In this document: positions 17,183-25,209 of the stretch, one piece after another | Layout: the number at the start of each line of letters is the position of its first letter | Numbering within the stretch: position 1 is the first letter of the stretch | Assembly: GCA_905215335.1 (NCBI GenBank) | Contig: CAJMPQ010000008.1 | Location: 1-59,356, forward strand | Direction of reading: 5' to 3' | Source: an uncultured bacterium | GTDB lineage: Bacteria > Cyanobacteriota > Vampirovibrionia > Gastranaerophilales > Gastranaerophilaceae | Length of the DNA stretch: 59,356 nt | The notes under the pieces: model-generated | Databases searched by the model: none | What the model saw: the letters and a program-made list of their open reading frames with translations, nothing else | Told to the model about the DNA's origin: nothing | Translations under genes and position numbers: made by a program

Positions 17183-18985
17183 ATGAAAACAAGAGATAAT
17201 GTAAGAAATTTTTGTATAATTGCCCACATTGACCATGGAAAATCAACTCTTGCAGACAGATTACTAGAAAAAACAGGAACTGTTGCGCAAAGAGATATGC
17301 AAGAACAATTGCTTGATTCTATGGATATTGAACGTGAACGCGGTATCACTATTAAATTAAACGCAGCTCGTATGAATTACCACTCACAAGATGGTAAAGA
17401 TTATGAATTAAACCTAATTGATACCCCTGGACACGTAGATTTTTCTTACGAAGTTTCTCGTTCTTTAGCAGCTTGCGAAGGAGCTTTATTGATTGTTGAT
17501 GCTACACAAGGTGTCGAAGCTCAAACTCTAGCAAATGTTTATTTAGCTATTGAACAAAATTTAGAAATCATTCCTGTAATCAATAAAATTGATTTACCAT
17601 CTGCCGATGTTGAAAGAGTAAAACAAGAAATTGAAGAAATTCTAGGAATAGATGCTTCTATGGCTATTCCTGTTAGTGCAAAGACTGGCGTTGGTATTGA
17701 AGAAGTTTTAGAAGCTGTTGTAAATTATATTCCAGCTCCAATTGATAATTCAGAAAAACCATTAAGAGCATTAGTATTTGATAGTGTATACGATCAATAT
17801 TTGGGTACTGTATGCTACTTCAAAGTTGTAGATGGAAGCATTTCTGTAGGTGATAAAGTTCGATTTATGTCTAGCAACAAAGAATGTGAAGTTGTTGAAC
17901 TAGGTTATCAAACACCTGCTCGTATGCCGGTAAAAAAATTAACTTGTGGTGATGTTGGATATTTTGCTGGCTCAATTAAAGAATTAACTCGTTTTGTTGG
18001 TGATACTATCACAAATGTTGAAAGACCGGCAGAAGAAGCTCTTCCTGGATACAAAGAAGCTTTACCTATGGTCTTTTCAGGTATGTATCCTGTAGATAAT
18101 GAAGATTATGGAGCTTTAAAAGAAGCTTTAGAAAAATTAAAATTAAATGATAGTAGTATTACCTTTGAACCTGAAACATCAAGTGCATTAGGTTTTGGTT
18201 TTAGATGCGGATTTTTGGGTATGCTCCACATGGAAATTGCTCAAGAAAGACTAGAAAGAGAATATAACTTATCTCTAGTAACAACTGCACCATCTGTTGT
18301 TTATAGAGTTTACAAAACTAATGGTGAAATGGTTGAAATTGATAACCCATCTAATTTACCAGCTGCACAATATAGAGAATATATAGAAGAGCCATATGTA
18401 AAAGTCCAAGTTATTACTCCGAATGAATTTGTTGGTACTTTAATGGATTTATCACAATCTAAACGTGGTATTTTCAAAAATATGACTTATCTAGATAAAG
18501 TTCGAGTTGATTTAACTTACGAAATTCCATTAAGTGAAGTTATCACAGATTTTTATGATCAATTAAAATCAAGAACTAAAGGTTATGCAAGTTTGGATTA
18601 CGAATTCAGTGAATACAAACGTTCAAAACTTGTAAAATTAGACATTATGCTTGCTGGAGAAGTTGTCGATGCATTATCTGTAATTTGTCACGAAGATAAC
18701 GCTTTTTACGTAGGACAAAAACTAACAGCTAAGTTAAAAGACATTATCCCAAGACAATTGTTTGAAGTTCCAATTCAAGCTGCAGTCGGAGGAAGAGTTA
18801 TCGCCAGAACAAATATTAAAGCAATGCGTAAAAACGTACTTGCAAAATGTTATGGTGGTGATATTTCTCGTAAACGTAAACTTCTTGAAAAACAGAAAAA
18901 AGGTAAAAAACGTATGAAATCTGTTGGTAGTGTAGAAGTTCCACAAGAAGCATTTATGGCTGTACTTAGTCTTGATGAGGAGTAA
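17183..18985 (+). CDS. lepA: Elongation factor 4 (LepA), ribosome back-translocase GTPase
   Basis: A 600-aa translational GTPase that acts on stalled ribosomes. The G domain has AHIDHGKST (G1), the RGITIK switch, DTPGHVDF (G3), NKIDLPSADVERV (G4) and SAKTGVG (G5). Domains II and III and the EF-G-like domain V follow, and the LepA-specific C-terminal domain ends KKRMKSVGSVEVPQEAFMAVL. Length is that of the family. It is monocistronic and predicted leaderless. Its last 20 bases overlap, tail to tail, the minus-strand LuxR-type gene. Confidence 0.98.
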   Translation: MKTRDNVRNFCIIAHIDHGKSTLADRLLEKTGTVAQRDMQEQLLDSMDIERERGITIKLNAARMNYHSQDGKDYELNLIDTPGHVDFSYEVSRSLAACEGALLIVDATQGVEAQTLANVYLAIEQNLEIIPVINKIDLPSADVERVKQEIEEILGIDASMAIPVSAKTGVGIEEVLEAVVNYIPAPIDNSEKPLRALVFDSVYDQYLGTVCYFKVVDGSISVGDKVRFMSSNKECEVVELGYQTPARMPVKKLTCGDVGYFAGSIKELTRFVGDTITNVERPAEEALPGYKEALPMVFSGMYPVDNEDYGALKEALEKLKLNDSSITFEPETSSALGFGFRCGFLGMLHMEIAQERLEREYNLSLVTTAPSVVYRVYKTNGEMVEIDNPSNLPAAQYREYIEEPYVKVQVITPNEFVGTLMDLSQSKRGIFKNMTYLDKVRVDLTYEIPLSEVITDFYDQLKSRTKGYASLDYEFSEYKRSKLVKLDIMLAGEVVDALSVICHEDNAFYVGQKLTAKLKDIIPRQLFEVPIQAAVGGRVIARTNIKAMRKNVLAKCYGGDISRKRKLLEKQKKGKKRMKSVGSVEVPQEAFMAVLSLDEE

Positions 18986-19208
18986 TAATTCCTTTAGTTA
19001 CAGCAATCAAAGCAGCATCTAACCTATTTTTAACACCGACTTTTCGAATTATAGATGCTACATGAGCTTTGACAGTATGATGTGTAATCATTAATATTTG
19101 TGCAATTTCTTTATTAGTTTTACCTTCTGCTACGTATTGTAATACTTCCAATTCTCTTTCTGTTAGATTTTTCTTAATTCTAACCCCATCTAATTTAGAA
19201 TAAATCAC
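18966..19208 (-). CDS. Stand-alone LuxR/NarL-type HTH regulator
   Basis: An 80-aa protein that is just a GerE/LuxR DNA-binding domain: LTERELEVLQYVAEGKTNKEIAQ and HTVKAHVASIIRKVGVKNRLDA cover the four-helix HTH with the recognition helix. No receiver or ligand domain is present upstream in frame. The start is GTG at 19206-19208, 7 bases after AAAGGA. The stop lies inside the lepA 3' end (20-bp antisense overlap). Short orphan proteins like this (compare GerE) act as transcription factors on their own. The target is unknown, but the twin small-protein genes start about 300 bp away. Confidence 0.85.
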   Translation of the reverse strand: MIYSKLDGVRIKKNLTERELEVLQYVAEGKTNKEIAQILMITHHTVKAHVASIIRKVGVKNRLDAALIAVTKGIITPHQD

Positions 19209-19514
19209 TGTAATATCCTTTCATCTTATTTCATATTATCATTACCTACCCATATTGCTATTAGCCATGAGGGTATAATTTATTGTGAAAGAATAGAAAA
19301 ACTCCAATTTAATAAGCTATCTATATACAAAACTCCAGCAAAAGCATTACCAATAAAGCACAAAAGACAAATGTTAAGACTTTGTAACATGAGAAACCTT
19401 TTACGCAATTATTTAAAAGAGAAATACTTTATATATATACAAGATGGAAAATTCAAAATAGGATGATTGTTAAATACTTATTAAGAGTATGTGAGTACAA
19501 AAGGAGATTCGACA
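19209..19514. other. Intergenic region upstream of the first twin gene
   Basis: 306 bp. It holds a TATAAT at 19274-19279, the 11-mer TTTGTAACATG at 19381-19391 (found inverted upstream of the second twin), the leader of the 19515 gene with GTATGTGAGTAC at 19487-19498, and an AAAGGAG. An open frame without stops runs from 19194 to 19466 on the plus strand, ending with a possible 31-codon ORF at 19371-19466 (MLRLCNMRNLLRNYLKE...). It has no ribosome binding site, so I do not call it a gene. Confidence 0.5.
19485..19500 (+). promoter_or_regulatory. 5' arm of a UTR-UTR pairing element, twin A
   Basis: TATGTGAGTA (19488-19497), just upstream of AAAGGAG, is an exact reverse complement of TACTCACATA at 19992-20001, after the stop and before the terminator. 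G-U and A-U pairs extend it 3 more bases on the 5' side, and AA/TT after a C-A mismatch on the other. Confidence 0.6.
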
Positions 19515-19970
19515 ATGGTACAAGGAATTAACGGAAACAATGGTAATGATGCTTTAAGATATTTAAACGCATTACAACAAGCAAAACAAACAGGTTCTAC
19601 AGCAGGAACTACAAATGTTGGTGCTAAAAAACCTATTGATTTCCAAAGTTCAAATTCAATTCAAAGAACAGATTTATCATCTACAATTGATAACATATCA
19701 AATAAAGCTAAAGTAAATTCTCCGGAAGCTCAAGGATTAGCTTCAGCTAAAGATATTGAACAAGGTAAATTAGTATCTGGTTATACATTTGATAATATCA
19801 ATTCATTAGGTGGAACTTTTGATGCAAAATTATTTGCAATTAAATATGCAAATACAGATGCAACAAGAGTAGCTCAAGGAACTAATTATGCATCTGAAGG
19901 TGTTGAATATGCAACAGTTGCAGCACATCTTCAAGATAAAAACTCTCCTTTTGCTGAATTATTTGCTTAA
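19515..19970 (+). CDS. Twin small protein A, C-terminal QDxNxPFAxLF motif
   Basis: A 151-aa soluble protein. I start at the ATG at 19515, 8 bases after AAAGGAG, instead of the upstream GTG. The N-terminus is Gly/Asn/Gln-rich (VQGINGNNGNDALRYLNALQQ). The C-terminus, AAHLQDKNSPFAELFA, matches the end of the next gene (AANIQDPNGPFADLFC), and a loosely similar preceding segment supports paralogy. No signal peptide or membrane segment. Function unknown. The strong ribosome binding site, own terminator and structured UTRs point to high expression. Its 5' and 3' UTRs carry complementary segments (see the paired elements). Confidence 0.8.
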   Translation: MVQGINGNNGNDALRYLNALQQAKQTGSTAGTTNVGAKKPIDFQSSNSIQRTDLSSTIDNISNKAKVNSPEAQGLASAKDIEQGKLVSGYTFDNINSLGGTFDAKLFAIKYANTDATRVAQGTNYASEGVEYATVAAHLQDKNSPFAELFA

Positions 19971-19987
19971 TAACTTATAATAAAAAA

Positions 19988-20004
19988 CTTATACTCACAT
20001 ATTT
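19988..20004 (+). promoter_or_regulatory. 3' arm of the UTR-UTR pairing element, twin A
   Basis: TACTCACATA (19992-20001) lies about 20 bases after the stop and 4 bases before the terminator stem. It is complementary to the 5' leader of the same gene. Confidence 0.6.
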
Positions 20005-20005
20005 G

Positions 20006-20034
20006 GGTCAGTCAAAATAGACTGACCTTTTATT
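20006..20034 (+). terminator. Terminator of twin A
   Basis: GGTCAGTC and GACTGACC (20006-20013, 20020-20027) form an 8-bp stem followed by TTTTATTTT. Confidence 0.9.
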
Positions 20035-20044
20035 TTGCTCAACA

Positions 20045-20076
20045 TGTTACAAAAACTTTACAAATATGGATATAAT
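20045..20076 (+). promoter_or_regulatory. Promoter of twin B with TTGTAACA-type motif
   Basis: TTACAA (20047-20052), an 18-bp spacer and TATAAT (20071-20076). The -35 overlaps CATGTTACAAA, the inverse of the 11-mer upstream of twin A. The start near 20083 leaves a leader of about 59 nt. Confidence 0.6.
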
Positions 20077-20105
20077 CCTAAAGATTATTAAACTACATGC
20101 CGAAA

Positions 20106-20122
20106 CTAATAATGTGAGTAAA
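20106..20122 (+). promoter_or_regulatory. 5' arm of a UTR-UTR pairing element, twin B
   Basis: CTAATAATGTGAGTAAA is the reverse complement of 20574-20590 at 16 of 17 positions, the one mismatch being T-T. It continues as a TATA/TATA match if one A is bulged. AAGGAG follows 5 bases later. Confidence 0.65.
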
Positions 20123-20141
20123 ATATAAGGAGAACCGAAAA

Positions 20142-20555
20142 ATGGCAATCGAATTTAACAAATTCAACAACGGTTATAACAACTATAACATTGCTATCGG
20201 TCAACAAGCTGCAAATGAAGCAGCAAAGAAAGCAGAAGAAGCAAAAGAAGTTGTAAAAAGTGATGTTGTATTTAAAGGGTTAGAAAACGAAACAGATTTA
20301 TTAACAAAAAATCCACAAGGTATTTATGGTGCTAATTTTACAAAATTCTCAGCAGAAGATAAAAAATTAGCAGATAGTACAAATGCTATTTTAGCAAGTT
20401 TAGGATATTCATACAAAGTTTCAGCAGCACAAGTAGCTAGCGTTGCAAATGGTGTTAATAATGTTGTAATGCCTGGCTTAAAAAACGTAGAAGACGGAGC
20501 TGTTGCAGCTAATATTCAAGATCCAAACGGACCTTTTGCAGATTTATTCTGCTAA
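20142..20555 (+). CDS. Twin small protein B, C-terminal QDxNxPFAxLF motif
   Basis: A 137-aa soluble protein. The N-terminus AIEFNKFNNGYNNYNIAIGQQ is Asn-rich, followed by an Ala/Lys/Glu helix (residues ~25-40). The middle (ADSTNAILASLGYSYKVSAAQVASVANGVNN) could be helical. The end AANIQDPNGPFADLFC aligns with twin A but finishes in Cys instead of Ala, a single terminal cysteine that could be modified or cross-linked. AAGGAG lies about 10 bases before the ATG. It has its own promoter and terminator. Function unknown; the pair looks lineage-specific. Confidence 0.82.
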   Translation: MAIEFNKFNNGYNNYNIAIGQQAANEAAKKAEEAKEVVKSDVVFKGLENETDLLTKNPQGIYGANFTKFSAEDKKLADSTNAILASLGYSYKVSAAQVASVANGVNNVVMPGLKNVEDGAVAANIQDPNGPFADLFC

Positions 20556-20573
20556 AGACTTATAAATAATATA

Positions 20574-20590
20574 TTTACTCACATTTTTAG
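20574..20590 (+). promoter_or_regulatory. 3' arm of the UTR-UTR pairing element, twin B
   Basis: TTTACTCACATTTTTAG sits between the stop and the terminator hairpin and touches the first base of that stem. It complements the 5' leader (20106-20122). Confidence 0.65.
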
Positions 20591-20620
20591 GCTGATTGAA
20601 TAATCAGCCTTTTAATTTTT
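20590..20620 (+). terminator. Terminator of twin B
   Basis: GGCTGATT and AATCAGCC (20590-20597, 20602-20609) with loop GAAT, followed by TTTTAATTTTT. Confidence 0.9.
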
Positions 20621-20691
20621 CTAATATTTTTCAAAATTCATAATCCAAAAATATGAAATCTATATAAAAATTTTTCTAAAATTTTTGTTAA

Positions 20692-20700
20692 TGCTACAAT
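20692..20700 (+). promoter_or_regulatory. Extended -10 of dnaG-rpoD, predicted leaderless
   Basis: TGCTACAAT is an extended -10, ending 6 bases before the dnaG ATG. No ribosome binding site is present in TTTAAT. Confidence 0.6.
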
Positions 20701-20706
20701 TTTAAT

Positions 20707-22596
20707 ATGGCTGGTACGTGGGATGAATTAGTACAAGAAATAAAAAATCGTTTGGATATCGTAGATGTGATATCTGAACAAGTTGTGCTAAAAAAACGTG
20801 GTAATAGCTATTGGGGACTTTGCCCATTTCATAAAGATAAAAATCCATCTTTTTGCGTAACCCCACATTTAGGAATTTATAAATGTTTTAGTTGCGGAGA
20901 AGCCGGTGATTCTTTAAAATTCATTATGAAAACCAGAAATATTGAATTTAAAGATTTAATCATTGAATTAGCGGAAAAATTTGGATTAGAAATTCCTGCA
21001 ACACATCAAAGAAGAGATGGTTCATTAAAGGAAATCAAAGACCAAATGCTTGCTGCAACTATGGTTGCTGCAGAATACTATCATGATTTATTAATTCGAA
21101 AAAAAGATCCAAATGCGGACATAGCACTGGATTATTTAACACAACGCGGTATAGGAACAGATATTATTAAAAAATTCCACATTGGAATTGCCCCAAAATC
21201 ATACACAACTTTGTATGACGAATTAAAAAAAGATTTTTCAAATGATATTTTAGAAAAAGCAGGTTTAATATTAAAAAGTGACAAAGGTGGCTATATTGAC
21301 CGTTTTAGAAACCGTGTAATCATTCCTATTCAAAATGAAAACGGAGATTTTGTAGCTTTCGGAGCCAGAGCTTTAGAAAAAGATCAAACACCTAAATACT
21401 TAAATTCTTCAGATTCATTAATATATAATAAGAGTAAAATTCTATATGGACTTTATACAGCAAAAGACGCGATAAAAGAAAATGACTCTGTAATTCTTAT
21501 GGAAGGCTATTTTGATGTTATATCTTCACAAGCTCACGGTATAGAAAATTGTGTTGCATCTTGTGGAACTTCACTAACACCTGATCACGTAAAACTTTTA
21601 TCTCGTTACACAAAATCAAGAAGAATTTATTTATCTTTTGATACAGATTCAGCTGGGCAAAAAGCAACAGCAAGAGGAGCTGCAATTATTAAAGAAGTTT
21701 TTGCAGGTTTAGGAAATATTAAACAATTTGACGAAAGCTATGTTCCATCAACAGATGACAAGTATGCTTGTGAAATTAGAGTAATAGCTCCACCGGAAGG
21801 TAAAGACCCTGATGAATTTGTACGTTCTGTTGGTGCTGATGCGTATAAAATGTATATGGAAAATGCTCCATTATTTATTGATTTTCAACTCGAAAGCATT
21901 CTGAATACAAAAGATAAATACAAAACACCACAAGAAAAAGCTCAATTTATAAGTTTAATAATTCCAATACTTGTGGAAATTAAAAATAAAATTATACGTG
22001 CAGAATACATTGAAATGGTTGCACAACGTCTGGGTATAGATAGTGAAGCTATTCGTTCTGAAATAAAGACATTCGAGAGAGCTAACTTACCGAAAGTAGA
22101 AAGAATTGTAAAAAATGTAACAAAAAGTAACTCAATTTTGCAAAAAGCGCAAAAAAATTTGTTGAGTGTTTTTTTAGTACCCGACAGTCATTTTACATTT
22201 ACTCAAATCAACGAAATGATTGGCGATGTTACATTTGACGATGAAATATTAATAATTGTAAAATCGACAATTGACAAATTGATATGTACCGTAAATAATG
22301 TGAAAGAATTAATCGAACATTTATACACCGAATTTGTTGATAATCCAGACGCTCAAGCTATTTTACCCGAGTTAATTGCAACATCCGAGGCGTATAGAGG
22401 TCTAAGTGAAGAAGATTTTGTTAATGTAATTGAAGAAACAATAAACAAAATCAATCAGTGTAGACAGGTTAAAGAAATAAAACGCATTAAACAAATGTAT
22501 AGAGGGATTGATGATGACGATCCCGAAGCCCTTAAAATTCAAATACAACTAAGAGATAAAATAAAGAAAAAAATAAAAAAATCGGAGATGAATTAG
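20707..22596 (+). CDS. dnaG: DNA primase
   Basis: A 629-aa replicative primase that makes RNA primers on the lagging strand. The CHC2 zinc finger is near residues 39-65 (CPFHKDKNPSF, YKCFSCGEAGD). The catalytic core and TOPRIM domain follow: MEGYFDVISSQAHG with the catalytic Glu, and SFDTDSAGQKA with the DxD metal site. The helicase-interacting C-terminal domain (from ~residue 470) is divergent. Codon 1 is 6 bases after a TACAAT, with no Shine-Dalgarno. The stop abuts the rpoD ATG directly (22596/22597), recalling the dnaG-rpoD macromolecular synthesis operon of other bacteria, here without rpsU. Confidence 0.97.
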   Translation: MAGTWDELVQEIKNRLDIVDVISEQVVLKKRGNSYWGLCPFHKDKNPSFCVTPHLGIYKCFSCGEAGDSLKFIMKTRNIEFKDLIIELAEKFGLEIPATHQRRDGSLKEIKDQMLAATMVAAEYYHDLLIRKKDPNADIALDYLTQRGIGTDIIKKFHIGIAPKSYTTLYDELKKDFSNDILEKAGLILKSDKGGYIDRFRNRVIIPIQNENGDFVAFGARALEKDQTPKYLNSSDSLIYNKSKILYGLYTAKDAIKENDSVILMEGYFDVISSQAHGIENCVASCGTSLTPDHVKLLSRYTKSRRIYLSFDTDSAGQKATARGAAIIKEVFAGLGNIKQFDESYVPSTDDKYACEIRVIAPPEGKDPDEFVRSVGADAYKMYMENAPLFIDFQLESILNTKDKYKTPQEKAQFISLIIPILVEIKNKIIRAEYIEMVAQRLGIDSEAIRSEIKTFERANLPKVERIVKNVTKSNSILQKAQKNLLSVFLVPDSHFTFTQINEMIGDVTFDDEILIIVKSTIDKLICTVNNVKELIEHLYTEFVDNPDAQAILPELIATSEAYRGLSEEDFVNVIEETINKINQCRQVKEIKRIKQMYRGIDDDDPEALKIQIQLRDKIKKKIKKSEMN

Positions 22597-23694
22597 ATGA
22601 CAAAAAAAAGACAACCAGGCTCCTCTGTAGTTAGTGTAATGGACGATGAAGCTCTTGATTTACAAGATTTAAGTGAGGATGCTGTTTTAGGATCAGAACA
22701 TGATGCTATTAATTACATGAACGTTGACATCTCAACTGATAACATTGAAGATATCGTTACTTCAAAAATGGGTGATAAAATGTCTTCAGATGATATTTAT
22801 ATGATGCACTCATCTGATGAACCAGATCCAAATGATTTGGAATTACCAAAAAACATAGCAATCGACGATCCAGTAAGATTATACTTACGTGAAATTGGTA
22901 GAATTAAATTGTTATCAGCTAATGAAGAAATCGAATTAGCAAGAAAAATCCTAGAAGGTGGTACTCCAGGTGCTATCGCTAAAAGAAAATTAGTTCAAGC
23001 AAACTTACGTTTAGTTGTAAGTATCGCTAAAAAATATGTTGGTCGCGGAATGCTTTTCTTAGACTTAATCCAAGAAGGTAACTTAGGTTTAATTAGAGCT
23101 GCTGAAAAATTTGACCACGAAAGAGGTTTTAAATTTTCAACTTATGCAACTTGGTGGATTAGACAAGCTATTACAAGAGCTATCGCAGACCAAGCTAGAA
23201 CAATCAGAATCCCAGTTCACATGGTTGAAACTATCAATAAATTGAAAAAAGTTACTAGAAAGTTAGCTCAAGACTTATCTAGAAAACCAACCGAAGATGA
23301 ATTAGCTGCAGAAATGAATGTTTCTATTTCTAAACTTCGTGAAATTATTAAAATCGCTCAAGAACCTCTATCTTTAGAAACTCCTATTGGTAAAGAAGAA
23401 GATTCTCGTTTAGGTGATTTTATTGAAGATAAAGAAGCTGATGCTCCTGTTAAAATGGTTGCTTCTGAATTATTAAAAGAAGATTTAGCAGAAGTATTAT
23501 GCACATTATCTCCTCGTGAACGTGATGTGTTAAGATTACGTTTCGGTATGGATGACGGACGTCAAAGAACTTTAGAAGAAGTTGGTCAATTGTTCGGTGT
23601 TACTCGTGAACGTATTAGACAAATCGAAGCTAAAGCTCTTAGAAAATTACGTCACCCTAATCGTAAAAAACGTTTAGAAGAATACGTTGAATAA
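22597..23694 (+). CDS. rpoD: Primary RNA polymerase sigma factor
   Basis: A 365-aa sigma-70. A short acidic N-terminus (residues 1-85) replaces a full region 1.1. Region 1.2 begins at DPVRLYLREIGRI. Region 2 contains DLIQEGNLGLIRAAEKFD and the -10 recognition helix STYATWWIRQAITRAI. Region 3 (RIPVHMVETINKL) and region 4 with the -35 HTH (TLEEVGQLFGVTRERIRQIE) complete it. It is translated from the dnaG mRNA; CGGAG about 9 bases before the ATG lies inside the dnaG end. Intact regions 2.4 and 4.2 agree with the consensus TTGACA/TATAAT promoters in the window. A terminator follows. Confidence 0.97.
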   Translation: MTKKRQPGSSVVSVMDDEALDLQDLSEDAVLGSEHDAINYMNVDISTDNIEDIVTSKMGDKMSSDDIYMMHSSDEPDPNDLELPKNIAIDDPVRLYLREIGRIKLLSANEEIELARKILEGGTPGAIAKRKLVQANLRLVVSIAKKYVGRGMLFLDLIQEGNLGLIRAAEKFDHERGFKFSTYATWWIRQAITRAIADQARTIRIPVHMVETINKLKKVTRKLAQDLSRKPTEDELAAEMNVSISKLREIIKIAQEPLSLETPIGKEEDSRLGDFIEDKEADAPVKMVASELLKEDLAEVLCTLSPRERDVLRLRFGMDDGRQRTLEEVGQLFGVTRERIRQIEAKALRKLRHPNRKKRLEEYVE

Positions 23695-23718
23695 TTCAAA
23701 TGTAAATTATATAAATAA

Positions 23719-23752
23719 AAAAATCTGTTAATATTAAATTAACAGATTTTTT
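23719..23752. terminator. Bidirectional terminator after rpoD
   Basis: AAAAAATCTGTTAA and TTAACAGATTTTTT form a 14-bp stem with a 6-base loop. It also serves the convergent CorC-like gene. Confidence 0.9.
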
Positions 23753-23776
23753 ATTTGTATATAGATTTGAAAATCT

Positions 23777-25066
23777 TTATATCTTTTCTACCAATAATTT
23801 TTTTATTCTTCTATCTTCAATTTCAATAACTTTAATTTTCAAATTATCAATATTGATTTCATCACCTTGCTTAGCAATACAACCAAGAGTCTTTTGAACA
23901 TAGCCTCCTAATGTATCAACTTCGTCTTCATCTTTCTGAATATTGAAATATTCAAAAAACTCTTCTATTCGATATAAACCATTTACAATAAATTTAGATT
24001 CTGAAATTTGTCTGAAATCTTTTTCTTCATCATCAAATTCATCTTGAACATCACCTAGAATTTCTTCTAAAACATCTTCTAAGGAAATAATACCGGACAT
24101 TCCGCCAAATTCGTCCATAACAATTGCAATTTCAGTTTTGTTTTCTTTAAAACTTTTTAGCAAAACATCTGTAGTCATTGTTTCCGGAACAAGTAATGGC
24201 TTTCTAAGAATTTTTTCTAAGCTGAAATTTTCTTCTCTTCCACCATGTGGATATAAGTCTTTTACGTGTAAAATACCTATAATGTTATCAAAATTGCCAT
24301 TATGAACAGGATATCTTGAATACTGATTTTCTAAAAGTACTTTTTCCATATCATCAATAGCAATATCAACAGGTATTGTTACAACATTACAACGAGGAAC
24401 CATAATCTGTTTAGCCATTAAGTCTGTAAATTTTAGAGTATTTTTTAAAATAAAATTCTCAGTTTCATTTAACACTCCACCTTTATAACTTTCATCAATA
24501 ATCATATTGATTTCTTCTTCTGAATGAACAGAATGAGAAGGATGAGCTGGAGGAATTTTTAAAAGCTTTAAAAACCAATTTCCAAATCCATTCAATAAAA
24601 AGATAAAAGGTGTAAAGATTTTTGCAATAAATACTAACGGTCTTGTAACTGTTAATGTAGTTTTTTCAGGATATTGTAATGCAATAGATTTTGGCATTAA
24701 TTCACCAATTACAACATGTAAAAAAGTAATAAGAATGAAAGCTATTGCAACAGCTACGGTATGAGTCGCAACTGTACTTGATACATAAGGCAATGCATCA
24801 AATAGCGGATGAATAATCTTTGCTAAAGTCGCTTCACCAACCCAACCAAGTGCAATACTTGCAATTGTAATACCCAATTGAGTTGCAGCTATATATTTGT
24901 CCAATTCTTTTAAAGCTTGCTCTGTAATAACTGCAGTTTTATCGCCTTCGTTAGCTAACTGGCTAATTCTAGTTTGTCTTACACTAACAAGAGCAAATTC
25001 TGAAGCTACAAAAAAACCATTTGCTAATAACAAAAATAAAATTATAAATAAATTAAATACTACCAT
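23777..25066 (-). CDS. CorC/HlyC-type CBS-domain transporter
   Basis: A 429-aa inner-membrane protein. An N-terminal DUF21/CNNM domain (residues ~1-190: FNLFIILFLLLANGFFVASEFALV, AATQLGITIASIALGWVGE, FLHVVIGELMPKSIAL) is followed by two CBS domains (MVPRCNVVTI..., KPLLVPETMTTDVLL) and a C-terminal CorC_HlyC domain. Such proteins are linked to magnesium or cobalt efflux; the older name hemolysin C is misleading. I start at the ATG at 25066, with GAGG 4 bases upstream; the frame extends to 25201 but no site supports it. Monocistronic, convergent with rpoD. Confidence 0.92.
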   Translation of the reverse strand: MVVFNLFIILFLLLANGFFVASEFALVSVRQTRISQLANEGDKTAVITEQALKELDKYIAATQLGITIASIALGWVGEATLAKIIHPLFDALPYVSSTVATHTVAVAIAFILITFLHVVIGELMPKSIALQYPEKTTLTVTRPLVFIAKIFTPFIFLLNGFGNWFLKLLKIPPAHPSHSVHSEEEINMIIDESYKGGVLNETENFILKNTLKFTDLMAKQIMVPRCNVVTIPVDIAIDDMEKVLLENQYSRYPVHNGNFDNIIGILHVKDLYPHGGREENFSLEKILRKPLLVPETMTTDVLLKSFKENKTEIAIVMDEFGGMSGIISLEDVLEEILGDVQDEFDDEEKDFRQISESKFIVNGLYRIEEFFEYFNIQKDEDEVDTLGGYVQKTLGCIAKQGDEINIDNLKIKVIEIEDRRIKKLLVEKI

Positions 25067-25156
25067 ATTACCTCTTATAAAATTTTTAATATGTTTTATT
25101 ATACAGGCCTTTCGAGTATTTAACAATATTTTAAGTTGAAAGTTTACATGCCAAAA

Positions 25157-25180
25157 CGGCAAGGACAAAAGCCCTTGCCG
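25157..25180 (-). terminator. Terminator of the hsp20 gene
   Basis: CGGCAAGG and CCTTGCCG form an 8-bp G/C-rich stem with an 8-base loop. On the minus strand it is followed by TTTT. It lies 30 bp beyond the Hsp20 stop. Confidence 0.75.
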
Positions 25181-25209
25181 CAAATTTTTAATGTAAAGCA
25201 TAAATTATA

